Below, one piece after another: positions 1 to 9,576 of a stretch of 64,000 nt of DNA; position 1 is the stretch's first letter; every line of letters starts with the position of its first letter. Below the pieces are notes generated by a model. It was not told the origin of the DNA. It was given only the letters and a program-made list of their open reading frames with translations, and ran no database searches. Position numbers and translations under genes: made by a program. The DNA is from Apodemus sylvaticus (taxonomy: Eukaryota > Chordata > Mammalia > Rodentia > Muridae), in contig NC_067473.1 in NCBI RefSeq assembly GCF_947179515.1, positions 74,853,719 through 74,917,718 of the forward strand. Reading direction: 5' to 3'.

Positions 1-1060
1 AGAATTCTTGATTTTCTGTCTCTACAATAAAGGCACAGAGAGCCATTATGACCCCATAAATTCAGGGGCATATCGGCTAGTGCTGTGCAGAGCGTGTCTG
101 GGGAGATGCCTAGAAACTCTTGTGGGTGACTCAGCAATTCTTTTCCTGCAAAACTCCATTCTCCGAAAATTACAAACCATGTTGCCTGTGGGGATGCTGT
201 TGAATTTGTCGAGGAGACTTGCAGTTGGCCGAGACTTACAACATCCAGCCTGTTGCATTTTGGGTAGGTACAAATTTTGAGGCCAGGAGGGAGAAAAGTA
301 AGGGAGGGGTCCACCTTCTGGTGCTGGAGAGGATGCCTCTGCTCTGTCCCCTGCCCTCCGGGTTTGTCCATGATAAAATTCCATGCCATCATTAGTCTGC
401 TGACCGCTCGCTCATGCTGAGAACTGAGGGTGCTCCGGAGTCCACCTTCCCACACCGCTCGCTTCTGTTTTGATAGAAACATAATTACAATTTTCCAGTG
501 TGACATTCTAGCATCTGCAGAGACACTGATGTCTTGATTTACACATGTTCAGGAATGGACTAGCTGTTGATATGAAAATGTTAATTACTATTATAGCTGA
601 TATGTAATTTGCATATCCTGTTAATTAAATTTCTCTTCAAGAGTGACCAGATTTGAAAAATGAGAGCAAGCAAACTATAAAACCTTAGAGATGAGGAAGG
701 TTTTTAAGACATTTTCTTCTTTCTTACCTTCCTGATGCCAAATCACCTCCACGTTGCCCCTTGAGATCTTTCTCTCTTCCTCATGTACCTCTAGGATAGA
801 CTGAGGAACAAGTCTCTCCCTGGAGTACTTTCTTCAGGAAGAAAGACAGAGACTCTAAAAAACACTCAATGTCCATTTATGGTTCATTTTGTGCAAGGTC
901 TGCACTTGTTAAAGACTTTCCAATCTGAAGCTTTTCCTATGACATGTTTTCTTAAATTACCATCCCTCCCCCCAGAGTAAGCAATGTTAAATGCTGTTAA
1001 ATCACTATTTGTGTTAATGTTAAGCCTTTGTTGCAAGCTCTCTTTAATATTTATTTTTCC
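1..1060. other. Intergenic sequence, no gene recognised
   Basis: AT-rich unique-looking sequence. The short open frames here show no family resemblance and no codon structure I recognise. I see no SINE boxes. Confidence 0.5.
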
Positions 1061-1340
1061 CTTTTTTAAAAAAAATACTTATTCACTTTATTTTTTCCTG
1101 TATAAAACCCCTTTTATGGTAGCCACAGTTGTAGCCTGGGTTCTCTGAATGGAGGTTTCCACAAGATGACCAATGAATTCCTGATAAGGAGATTTGGTGA
1201 ACATAGTCTCTTTCCAGGGGTCAGAGGTCAGGTAGCTGCAGGTCTTGGAGATAGTGTCAAAAGTTTCCCAGGGTGGCAGTGCAGCCTCTGGCTGATATTT
1301 ACCAGTCATCAATACTGCCCAGCAGCAGCAGAGACAACAC

Positions 1341-1475
1341 TGGGGGCAGGAAGGGTGGGGGTGGTGAGTGGGAGGTAGGGGGTGGGAGTGGAGAGTCAGG
1401 GAATGGGTTGTGGGTAGAAGGTAGAGAGTGGGAGGTAGGGGGTGGAGAGTGGGGGTAAGGGGTGGGGGTGGAGGT
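1341..1475 (+). repeat. G-rich minisatellite inside the Rps2 pseudogene
   Basis: Imperfect units built from GGGGGTGG, GGGAGGTAGGGG and TAGAGAGTGGGAGG occupy the place where RPS2 encodes the short Pro-rich segment before the LLMMAGIDD motif. The plus strand is G-rich with many runs of three or more G. It replaces or expands about 30-40 bp of parental sequence. Confidence 0.8.
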
Positions 1476-1870
1476 GTTAAATGCACCAACACAGAGGCAC
1501 AGCAGCCTGTCACCTTGCTTGCTAGTCTTGTTTCCCAGATAGCCTGGCCACACAGAGAGGATGCAGAGCTCAGCCATGATGATGGCTTCTAGGATGGCAG
1601 TGGCGACCTCCTTAGATCATGTGACAATAAGACCAACAAGATCAGTGTTCCCAATGGCAACAAAAGTCCTGCCCCTTGTCTGCTGGACAGCCCAAGTCTG
1701 CTTCTGCACTGGCAGAATCTTTAGGACTTCATCCTTCAGGGATGTGACTAGGAAAAGTCAATCATTTCAGATTCCTTAATGGGCGGGGCAAACAAGTAGA
1801 TCTCTTTCAGGGACTAGATCTTCATGTCCTTGCCCAGGCTGCCCACTTGTTGATAGGGATCCTGTCCATG

Positions 1871-2031
1871 GATCCACTCTCTACTCCTACCCCCAGCCTC
1901 ACTCTCCACCCCTACTCCCTACTCTCCATCCCGCCTCTATCCCTACCCCCCACACCTCCTACCCCTACTCTCTATCCCCATCTCCTACTCCCTACTCTCT
2001 ATCTCATCCTGTACCCCCTTTATCTCCACGA
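1871..2031 (-). repeat. C-rich (minus-strand G-rich) minisatellite inside the Rps2 pseudogene
   Basis: Imperfect units of CTCTCTACTCC, CTACCCCC and CTCCACCCCTACTCC. Read on the minus strand they give GGGGTAGGAG and ATAGAGAGTAGGGG, close to the units of the block at 1341-1475 but in the opposite orientation. It lies where RPS2 encodes its N-terminal Arg-Gly repeats, so the GC-rich parental repeat may have seeded the change. Confidence 0.75.
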
Positions 2032-2180
2032 GCCCCACAGCCTCCACCACAGCCTAGCACTACTGCCAAATCCTCTGCAGAAGCAGCTGAGTCCTTCCAA
2101 TCCCAGACCCTGGGTCTTCCAGGCAGTCTTGTTGTACTGGTGTCATCTGCCATTTTGGCGTTTTCCAGAAGAAGCCATTT

Positions 2181-3040
2181 TTCTTTTGAATAGCCAAAGA
2201 CGCTGGGGCTAGGATGACTTGACTCCCTAGATGATGATGATTTGACTCTTCTCTGGTGCCCTGATTGTCTTGAGCAAGTCAAGCTACAGTTGTACTGCCC
2301 TCATGCCCTTCCAACTTCTATGGACGCCTTAAGGAAACTACATTGCAAATAGGCTGCTTGCTGCTTAAGAACAGCTCAAGTTCCAGAGGATGCTGACCTG
2401 GCTGTGATTGCTCAAGCAATTTACACTGGACATTTTGCCATCAGGAATCTTATTACACTCTACACATTCCTGTGGCCATTTTCACCCAGGTCAGACTATG
2501 TTCTTTGCTCTGCTAAAGGTCTAAAAACACCTACACAAGAACAAAAAAAAAAAACAAAAAAACAAAAAAAAACAACCCTACATTTTGAAACATACATTTT
2601 AAAACCCCTACATTAAAAACCCCTTATTTAAAAAGCATATAGACACGACTAATACAAAGCTAATACAAAACAAAATGATTTATTTTAACAACTTCTAAAT
2701 AATCCTCTGTGCTCCCTACCTTAAAGTAAATCACAGGGTCTCTATGAGATTCAGGGACAACTGAAGATGGAGGCATATACAAAGAAAACAAAAGAGTTCT
2801 ATAAACAAAAAATGTTTACCTACTAAATAGCCCTGTTCTTTTGCTAGGTTCTGATAATGCTAAAAGCTACTTTAACAAGTCAAGCAACTAAAATATCCTC
2901 TCTAGGGATGCAATGTCCCTGAAATGAAAACCAGAAAGGTTTGGAATTTCTCATCATAAAGCAAAGTGTTAAAGAAAATAGGATTGTAATTATAATTAGA
3001 ATCATTAAGACATTTAAAGGTTAGAACAATGCTTGGAGTA
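2181..3040. other. Intergenic; possible unidentified plus-strand retroposon ending in an A-rich tract
   Basis: No gene recognised. An A-rich tract at about 2540-2575 could be the tail of a plus-strand retroposed sequence lying roughly at 2300-2540, but I cannot identify the parent. The rest is AT-rich unique-looking sequence. Confidence 0.3.
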
Positions 3041-3183
3041 GTGCTGTGCATAAGAATGGTCTTCATAAGTTCACATAGTTAAATACTTGGTCCTTGGTTG
3101 GTGGAACTGTTTGGGAAGGATTAGGAGGTATGGTCTTGTAGAAGGAGGTGTGTCACTGTGCCTAGGCTTTGAGTCATTCTCAG

Positions 3184-3185
<2 letters not shown>

Positions 3186-3247
<62 letters not shown>
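3186..3247. repeat. (CT)n microsatellite
   Basis: About 31 uninterrupted CT units. It ends exactly where the copied L1 3' UTR fragment begins. Confidence 0.97.
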
Positions 3248-3250
<3 letters not shown>

Positions 3251-3503
3251 GTGTCAACGTGGACAGGAGAAATTCCACATGGTCTCATGCCTCGATGAAA
3301 AGCTGCAGGTGCTCAGCATCTGCTGAAAGAGGGAAAATGGGTGTCCTCCAGGGTGAATTTTCATATATGTTATCCAATCATAAGTAGTCAGTCCTGGAAA
3401 TAAGTATGTATAAACAAAGATAAGTGGGGATTGGGTAGGATATATATGCATGTGTCAGTGTGTGCATGTATATGTATGTGTATGTGTATGTGTATGTGTA
3501 TGT
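3247..3503 (+). repeat. 257-bp L1 3' UTR fragment, copy of 4429-4685
   Basis: The sequence is the same, as far as I can compare by eye, as 4429-4685, including the same 65-codon antisense open frame. It starts abruptly at the end of a CT tract and ends in a TATG/TG-rich run. In the downstream copy the same sequence is continuous with L1 3' UTR on both sides, so the downstream copy is the source and this one is the insertion. Confidence 0.9.
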
Positions 3504-3516
3504 ATGTATGTGTATG

Positions 3517-3549
<33 letters not shown>
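3504..3549. repeat. (TATG)n then (TC)n simple repeat
   Basis: The TATG/TG run ending the copied fragment passes into a second CT tract (about 3521-3549). The insertion is therefore bounded by CT repeats on both sides. Confidence 0.9.
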
Positions 3550-3553
<4 letters not shown>

Positions 3554-3827
3554 TTGTTGTTGTCTCAACATGTAAGCTCTTAGCTTCTGATCCAGCACCA
3601 TGCCTGCCTACCTGCCTGTTGACATGTTCCCTGTCATGACAATCATGTACCCCAACCCTGATATTAAATGCTTTTTTTAAAAAGTTGCCTTGCTCATGCT
3701 ATCTGATCAAAGAAAAAGAAAGTTAGGCATGTGGAGAGCAGAGAAGAGGAAAAATAAAATAATAATAATTCTAGAAGGACCAAATGAAGGAAAATAAATA
3801 ATTTAAGAAAATGTTTTAGAATGTATA

Positions 3828-3935
3828 CACCATCCTCTTCTGGCCTCTATGGGCATCAGACACACATATGACAGACAGACAGACATTCAGGCTAAATGTG
3901 TACAGATGTAAAAAATAAAATTGAATTTTTAAAAA
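3828..3935 (+). mobile_element. SINE B3/B2 3' fragment
   Basis: CCTCTTCTGGCCTCTATGG followed by a gcatcagacacac-type stretch and an AAAATAAAATTG tail match the 3' half of B2/B3 SINEs. The tRNA-derived promoter half is missing. Confidence 0.75.
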
Positions 3936-4134
3936 AAGAAGCCAAAAGCTGTCAATCAGATACACCACATGCTTTAAAAACTCTTAAAACAAAGAGAAGA
4001 AATTTCCTCATAGGAAGAAAACATAATGAGATTTTATGTGAAAGCTGAAGAGTGAGCTCATACTTCTCCCCAAAAGAAAGCATTCTACTACCATTTTCCT
4101 GAACCAATGTAATCCCTAACTGTATTCTAAATAC

Positions 4135-4907
4135 TTATTCACAGAAAAGTATAGCTCTCACCCTTCATCAAAGAAGCATCTTTTTGTAGCAGAGATCCAT
4201 AATTGGTTAAAACGCTGAGAACAAGAGACTGTGGAATAGACAATCCCAACCGATACATTGAGAATATAATCAAAGGCTTGGAAAACATAGAGGGAGAAAG
4301 CCAAAAATTGAGAGTCAGGCACCAGGACATCTTCTGTGAAACAATGTCTTCTATACATGAGAAGCTACACCCATGTGCTCTCAACAATATGGTTGCCTAA
4401 ACAAGGTAGGCATCATGATAACACCAGTTGATGTGTCAACGTGGACAGGAGAAATTCCACATGGTCTCATGCCTCGATGAAAAGCTGCAGGTGCTCAGCA
4501 TCTGCTGAAAGAGGGAAAATGGGTGTCCTCCAGGGTGAATTTTCATATATGTTATCCAATCATAAGTAGTCAGTCCTGGAAATAAGTATGTATAAACAAA
4601 GATAAGTGGGGATTGGGTAGGATATATATGCATGTGTCAGTGTGTGCATGTATATGTATGTGTATGTGTATGTGTATGTGTATGTGCATGTGCATGTGCA
4701 TGTGCATGTGTATGAGTATATGTATATGCATATGCATATGTATATGTATATATATTTATAAACAATACCAGGATATAACAATAATAACTAAAAAGGTTAT
4801 CATGAATTTGAGAGAAGAAACATGGAAGAAGTGAGGGCAGGGTGGGGGTGAGGGAGAGGCAGTGCTCCTGCAAGAAGTTCTTTAAAAAATAAAATTATTA
4901 AGCAAGC
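4135..4907 (+). mobile_element. Old L1 (Lx-type) 3' UTR, 5'-truncated
   Basis: It contains the rodent L1 3' UTR landmarks in order: a CAAAGAAGCATCTTTTTG segment, CAGAGATCCATAA, GACTGTGGA, an atgtcttct...acatga segment, ACCCATGTGCTCTCA, ATGGTTGCCT, a TATCCAATCATAAGTAGTCAG segment split by later change, then a TG/TATG-rich run. It ends with gaatttgagagaag, a GGGTGGGGGTGAGGG tract and an A-rich AAAATAAAATT tail. No ORF2 is attached. The segment 4429-4685 is the source of the copy at 3247-3503. Confidence 0.8.
4640..4762. repeat. TG/TATG/TGCATG simple repeat inside L1 3' UTR
   Basis: Runs of TATGTG, TGCATG and ATATG. Open frames of alternating Cys/Met or Ile/Tyr codons here are artefacts. Confidence 0.9.
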
Positions 4908-5087
4908 AAAAAAGAACATGATTGGACTTAATAGTAATTAGAGCTATTTAGAAATTAAAGTTCAGTTTTATTAGAGTTTAAGAAAAAACTCCAAGGCAGG
5001 TATAGTTGTTAGTTTGGGTTACACCACTTTGGCTCCCAGTGGGTCACATGAACGTACCTACCCAAGAGTTATCTGTATTTGTGAATG

Positions 5088-5090
<3 letters not shown>

Positions 5091-5122
<32 letters not shown>
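5091..5122. repeat. (CA)n microsatellite
   Basis: About 15 uninterrupted CA units. Confidence 0.97.
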
Positions 5123-5124
<2 letters not shown>

Positions 5125-5406
5125 AGCTCATTTTAAAATGCCTTGGCAACCTCAAGGGCTTGATACTTCTAAACCTTCCCCTGCTATCCCAGGCCCAATC
5201 GGGGAAGTGGCCAGTGGTCACCCACCCGAATTATCACATGACTGGTTGGCTTTATCTTCTGTAGCATCTTTGTCCCTCTGTCTCCCACCACTTTATACCA
5301 ATCCTCCATTGTCCTCCCCTCTCTGTCCCAGATCACACAATTCTAAGGGTCCTGTGCTATCCTCCTTTGCCTACCCATTGGCAGATGGCATCTTTATTGA
5401 TCAATC
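5123..5406. other. Intergenic sequence forming the L1 target
   Basis: No gene recognised. The end of this stretch supplies the 16-bp target-site duplication of the adjoining L1. It may be part of an older LTR, but I cannot name it. Confidence 0.35.
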
Positions 5407-5422
5407 AAAAACAAATTGGGGA

Positions 5423-6208
5423 TCCAACGGGCCCCAGTGGGAGCCTTCAGGCGCCTGCTTTGGGATCTGAACAGCCTGGGCCACAGCGCTCAGTCTCCAG
5501 GAGGTGCGGGGTACCTGGTGTGCGCCCAGAGGCAGTCTGGGAGCTCACAGCACAGCTCTTTCCAGCTTGGGCTTCGGTCCTGAGGCCTCTGGCGGTAGCC
5601 CTCCGACCTCTCCTCTTCTGGATCCAGATCGGCCTGAGCAGCAGTGCCACATCTCCAGGTCCTTAAGGAGGCAGGTGGTGCTTCCGGGCGGCCAGCGGGA
5701 GAGGTCAGTGTACTCCGGTGAATCCAGCTGGCCCCAGCGGGAGCCTTCAGGCGCCTGCTTTGGGATCTGGACAGCCTTGGCCACAGCGCTCGGTCTCCAG
5801 GAAGTGCGGGGGACCTGGTGTGCACCCAGAGGCAGTCTGGGAGCTCACAGCACAGCTCTTTCCCTGTGGCACAGAGCCTAGGCTTCAGTCCTGAGGCCTC
5901 TGGCAGTAGCCTCTACGCTTCCGGATCCAGATCAGCCTGAGCAGCAACACCACATCTCCCAAGTCCTGAAAGAGGCAGGTGGGGCTTCCAGGCGGCCAGC
6001 AGGGAGAAGTTGGTGTGCGCCAATGAATCCAGCAGGCCCCAGCAGGAGCCTTCAGGTGTCTGCTTCGGGGTCTAAACAGCCTGGACAACAACACCCTGTC
6101 TCCAGGCAGTGCAGGAGGTAAGCTGTGCACCAGAGGCCACCTGGGAAGGGGAAGCTTGCACTGGTGAGTCCAGCATTGACAACACCAACTAACACCAGTG
6201 AGAACTAG
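5423..6208 (+). promoter_or_regulatory. L1 5' UTR with tandem promoter monomers
   Basis: The motif GCCCCAG(T/C)GGGAGCC with TTCAGGCGCCTGCTT recurs at 5431 and 5731, and in diverged form at about 6036, a period of 300-305 bp. Other shared blocks, such as CTGAGGCCTCTGGC and GATCCAGATC, repeat at the same spacing. This is locally the most CG-rich DNA of the window. Murine L1 5' UTR monomers act as internal RNA polymerase II promoters; that role here is inferred. Open frames overlapping it on both strands are by-products of GC content. Confidence 0.8.
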
Positions 6209-6814
6209 ATGGCAAAAGGCAGACGCAGGAACGTCACTAACAGAAATCAAGGCAATATGGCAACATCTGAACCCAATTCTCCTTTACCAGCATGTCCTGG
6301 ATACCCCATCACACCAGTAAAACAAGATTTGGATTTAAAATCACTGGTCATGATGCTGGTACAGGAACACATGAAGGGCATACTTAAAGAAATTCAGGAG
6401 AAAATGGATCAAAAGTTAGAAGCCCTTGCAAGGGAAACACAAAAATCATTGAAAGAAATCCAGGAGAATACAAAAGCCAATAATGAGGAAACACAAAAAA
6501 CACTTGAAGAAATACAGGAGAACTTTGGTCAACAGGCTGAGGTCATGAAAGACGAAACACAAAAATCTCTTAAAGAATTACAGGAAAGCACAAACAAGCA
6601 AGTGAAGGAGCTAAGCAAAACAATCCAGGATCTAAAATCAGAAGTAGAAACAACTAAGAAAACTCAAAGGGAGACAACTTTGGAGATAGAAAGCCTTGGG
6701 AAGCAATCAGTGGACATAGATGCAAATATCAACAACAGAATACAAGAGATAGAAGAAAGAATCTCAGACGCTGACGATACCATAGAAACCATGGACTCAA
6801 CAGTTACAGATTAG
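6209..6814 (+). pseudogene. L1 ORF1 N-terminal half (truncated by deletion)
   Basis: The frame starts MAKGRRRNVTNRNQG, the normal L1 ORF1p opening. It continues with the Pro/Ser-rich leader and a heptad-rich coiled coil (about residues 50-190) with repeated KSLKEIQEN-type units. It stops after 201 codons, 4 codons past the deletion junction. An intact rodent ORF1p is about 360-370 residues and continues with an RRM and a C-terminal nucleic-acid-binding domain, both lost here. ORF1p normally trimerises through the coiled coil and coats L1 RNA. A truncated protein could only be a coiled-coil fragment, and there is no evidence that it is made. The start was chosen for its match to the family and its position after the monomers. 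Confidence 0.88.
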
Positions 6815-8564
6815 AAAGGAAGAAGTCAAACTATCATTATTTGCAGACGACATGATAGTCTACCTAAGTGACCCAAAAAACTCCACTAGAGAGCTCCTAC
6901 AGCTGATAAACAACTTCAGCAAAGTGGCTGGTTATAAAATCAACTCAAGCAAATCAGTGGCCTTCCTATACTCAAAGGATAAGCAGGCTGAGAAAGAAAT
7001 TAGGAAAATGACCCCCTTCACAATAGCCACAAATAGTATAAAGTATCTTGGTGTGACTCTTACCAAACATGTGAAAGATCTGTATGACAAGAACTTCAAG
7101 ACTCTGAAAAAGGAAATGGAAGAAGACCTCAAAAATGGGAAAACCTCCCATGCTCATGGATCGGTAGAATCAATATAGTTAAAATGGCCATTTTGCCAAA
7201 AGTAATCTACAGATTCAATGCAATACCCATCAAAATCCCAACTCAATTCTTCACAGAGTTAGAAAGAGCAATTATCAAATTCATCTGGAATAACAAAAAA
7301 CCCAGGATAGCTAAAACTATTCTCAGCAACAAAAGAAATTCTGGGGGAATCAGTATCCCTGACCTCAAGCAATACTACAGAGCAATAGTGTTAAAAACTG
7401 CATGGTATTGGTACAGTGACAGGCAGGAGGATCAATGGAATAGGATTGAAGATCCAGAAATGAACCCACACACCTATGGCCACTTGATCCTCGACAAAGA
7501 GGCTGAAAACATCCAATGGAAAAAAGATAGCCTTTTCAACAAATGGTGCTGGTTCAACTGGAGGTCAGCATGCAGAAGAATGCGAATTGATCCATCCTTC
7601 TCTCCTTGTACTAAGCTCAACTCCAAATGGATCAAGGACCTCCACATAAAGCCAGACACTCTGAAGTTAATTGAAAAGAAACTGGGGAAGACCCTTGAGG
7701 ACATCGGTACAGGGAGAAAGTTTCTGAACAGAACACCAATAGTGTATGCTCTAAGAGCAAGAATTGACAGATGGGACCTCATAAAATTACAAAGTTTCTG
7801 TAAGGCAAAGGACACCATCAAGAGGACAAATCGGCAACCAACAAATTGGGAAAAGATCTTCACCAATCCTACATCAGATAGAGGGCTAATATCCAATATA
7901 TATAAAGAACTCAAGAAGTTAGATTCCAGAAAACCAAACAACCCTATTAAAAAATGGGGTACAGAGTTAAACAAAGAATTCTCACCTGAAGAACTTCGGA
8001 TGGCGGAGAAGCATCATAAAAAATGCTCAACTTCATTAGTCATTAAGGAAATGCAAATCAAAACAACCCTGAGATTTCACCTTACACCAGTCAGAATGGC
8101 TAAGATTAAAAATTCAGGAGATAGCACGTGTTGGAGAGGGTGTGGAGAAAGAGGAACACTCCTCCACTGCTGGTGGGGTTGCAAATTGGTACAACCACTC
8201 TGGAAATCAGTCTGGCGGTTCCTCCGAAACTGGGCACCTCACTTCCAGAAGATCCTGCTATACCACTCCTGGGCATATACCCAGAGGATTCCCACCATGT
8301 AATAAGGATACATGCTCTACTATGTTCATAGCAGCCCTATTTATAATTGCCAGGTGTTGGAAAGAACCCAGGTATCCCTCAACAGAAGAGTGGATGCAAA
8401 AAATGTGGTATATCTACACAATGGAGTACTATTCAGCCATTAGAAACAATGAATTCATGAAATTCTTAGGCAAATGGATGGAGTTAGAGAACATCATACT
8501 AAGTGAGGTAACCCAGACTCAAAAGATGAATCATGGTATGCACTCACTAATAAGTGGATATTAA
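6805..8564 (+). pseudogene. L1 ORF2 C-terminal part (reverse transcriptase palm to C-terminus), frameshifted
   Basis: The ORF2 sequence begins a few codons before the catalytic FADD motif (6840-6851). The N-terminal endonuclease and RT fingers are absent. The frame is open through the NNFSKVAGYKIN and YLGVTLTK segments to about 7130, shifts to a second frame (open from about 7184, MAILPKVIYRFN to about 8225), and shifts back to the first frame to the normal end ...MHSLISGY at 8564. The Cys-rich C-terminal motif (CWRGCG...GTLLHCWWGC) is intact at 8129-8182. Normally ORF2p nicks DNA and reverse-transcribes L1 RNA. With no endonuclease and two frameshifts this copy is non-functional. Confidence 0.9.
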
Positions 8565-8900
8565 CCTAGAAACCTGGATTACCCAAAACATAATCCACAC
8601 ATCAAATGAGGTACAAGAAGAAAGGAAGAGTGGCCCCTTGTTCTGGAAAGACTAAATGAAGCAGTATTCGGCAAAACCAGAACGGGGAAGTGGGAAGGGG
8701 TGGGTGGGAGGACAGGGGGAGAGAAGAGGGCTTACGGGACTTTTTGGGAGTGGGGGGGCTATGAAAGGGGAAATCATTTGAAATGTAAATAAAAAATATA
8801 TCGAATAAAAAAAGATTAAAAAAAAGAAATGTAAATAAAGCAAACATCTAATAAAAAAAAGAATATTCAGAAAAAACAAACAAAAAAACAAACAAAAAAA
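8565..8900 (+). other. L1 3' UTR with G-rich tract and A-rich tail
   Basis: A purine-rich stretch at about 8683-8758 carries many G runs (GGGAAGGGGTGGGTGGGAGG and GTGGGGGGG). It is followed by ATTTGAAATGTAAATAAA and ATATCGAATAAA, the usual rat L1 end. After a short A-rich spacer the AAATGTAAATAAA...TAATAAA motif appears a second time (about 8829-8858) before the long A-rich tail. The G tract is a known conserved feature of L1 3' UTRs able to form quadruplexes. Confidence 0.8.
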
Positions 8901-8916
8901 AAAAACAAATTGGGGA

Positions 8917-9195
8917 AAAGGACCTTTAGCATTTCAACACACAGATTCCCAATTGAATCAAAGCATTAGGACAAATCTCCAAACAGGCAGGTAAGCTATA
9001 CATTTTAGCAGATGCCTGGAGGAGAATGAGGGAGAAAAGGAAAAAAAAACTCTTCCATTAGGGTGTCCAGCAGGGGACCAGGATGTGATGGGGAGAGGGA
9101 CTTTACAGAAAAAACAAGGAAGCCCAAAGACCAGAAAAAGCACATTTAGGTTCTGATCAGCATCTGAAAGAATGAGGCATCAAAAAAGGAGAAAG
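8917..9195. other. Spacer between two L1 elements
   Basis: Unique-looking AT-rich sequence with no gene recognised. Confidence 0.4.
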
Positions 9196-9576
9196 AAAAA
9201 ATTGTACCAGTCTTCCCGCTGCCATTTGCACTGGGGAGCCAGGTGGCTCCACAGGCTTCTATGCACAGCCCACCAGGAAAGAGTGATCTCCCAGCAGCAC
9301 CTTCACTTCTGAGCACAGAGTTGAAGTCTCAGAGATCTTCGTCCTGGAAGGGAACAGATGGGAATGCACAGGGCACATGATCAGTGGAGCAGCTGGGATG
9401 GATGTCTTCAGGCTGCCATTTGCACCAGGGAGTCAGGCTGCTCCACAGCCTTCTGTGCACAGACCCTGCCAGAAGAGAGTTGGTCTCCCAGGAGTATGGA
9501 TATGGGCTTACAAGCCCACAGGAGGGACAAGCTCCAGCCAAAGACAGCAAGACCAACTAGTACCAGAGATAACCAG
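9196..9576 (+). promoter_or_regulatory. Older L1 5' UTR, two ~194-bp monomers
   Basis: The block GCTGCCATTTGCAC with a following ggGAG(C/T)CAGG and GCTCCACAG segment occurs at 9218 and again at 9412, a 194-bp period. The monomer is unrelated to the ~300-bp monomer of the L1 at 5.4 kb, so the two elements belong to different L1 subfamilies. Confidence 0.7.

Larger units (their letters stand above)
1062..2180 (-). pseudogene. Rps2-ps: Rps2 (ribosomal protein uS5) processed pseudogene, disrupted
   Basis: Read on the minus strand, the start codon at 2153-2151 opens with MADD, as in RPS2, and is preceded by a short 5' UTR-like stretch. Intronless blocks follow in RPS2 order: KESEMIDFF and SLKDEVLKI-type segments near 1780-1720, PVQKQTWA near 1700, FVAIG near 1660, SKEVATAI near 1610, YLGNK near 1525, IDDW near 1305, then FDTISKTCSYLTSDPWKETMFTKSPYQEFIGHLV and QRTQATTVAT to about 1115. 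The normal stop is lost. AATAAA-type 3' UTR sequence and a decayed A-tract follow near 1098-1062. Absence of introns plus the A-tract indicates LINE-mediated retrocopying. Several frameshifts, a stop in the middle and two large low-complexity insertions (1341-1475 and 1871-2031) rule out a functional uS5. The parent protein is a component of the 40S ribosomal subunit; this copy is dead. The 5' limit near 2180 is approximate and I could not find a clear target-site duplication. Confidence 0.9.
3041..3690 (+). mobile_element. Rodent interspersed repeat (family R1), split by a CT tract and a nested insertion
   Basis: The left part (3041-3187) has the R1 signature: a cttggt...ggtggaactgtttgggaaggattaggaggt-type stretch and GGAGGTGTGTCACTG. 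The right part (3550-3690) has the matching right end: agctctTAGCTTCTGATCCAGCACCATGCC, then a TTAAATGC and AGTTGCCTTG-type end. Five copies of this family lie in the window (here, 11776, 19950, 44935, 53757). In this copy the centre is interrupted by a long CT tract and a 257-bp fragment of L1 3' UTR. I do not assign a Repbase name; it could be a hAT-derived or MaLR-like element. Confidence 0.7.
5407..8916 (+). mobile_element. Rat L1 retrotransposon with internal deletion, flanked by 16-bp target-site duplication
   Basis: The 16-mer AAAAACAAATTGGGGA occurs at 5407-5422 and again at 8901-8916, bounding the element (5423-8900). In order it has a 5' UTR with tandem ~300-bp monomers, the start and coiled coil of ORF1, an abrupt junction at about 6804/6805, the ORF2 reverse-transcriptase region from just before FADD to the end, a G-rich 3' UTR and an A-rich tail. 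About 3.5 kb of a normal ~6.5-kb element is missing (rest of ORF1, the endonuclease, and the first part of the RT domain). The recognisable target duplication and readable frames suggest a fairly young insertion. It cannot move on its own. Confidence 0.9.

Noticed and set aside
1847..2282. Open frames of Pro/Leu/Ser or Gly-rich protein on both strands around 1.1-2.3 kb
   Set aside because: They are shadows of the Rps2 pseudogene and its G/C-rich minisatellites; only the minus-strand Rps2 blocks match a real protein.
3254..4633. Two identical 65-codon minus-strand frames suggesting a duplicated small gene
   Set aside because: Both lie in the duplicated L1 3' UTR fragment, antisense to L1, so the identity reflects DNA duplication and not protein conservation.
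5447..6250. Several overlapping 67-125 codon frames on both strands
   Set aside because: They fall in the GC-rich tandem monomers of the L1 5' UTR. The repeated peptide phrases follow the 300-bp monomer period.
6795..6815. L1 ORF1-ORF2 junction as an L1 splice product
   Set aside because: The joined sequence keeps bases on both sides that would have to be removed under a GT–AG intron; a deletion or template switch fits better.
7474..7974. 166-codon minus-strand frame
   Set aside because: Antisense of L1 ORF2. The same antisense frame appears at 50338-50568 in the other L1, as expected of a shared repeat.
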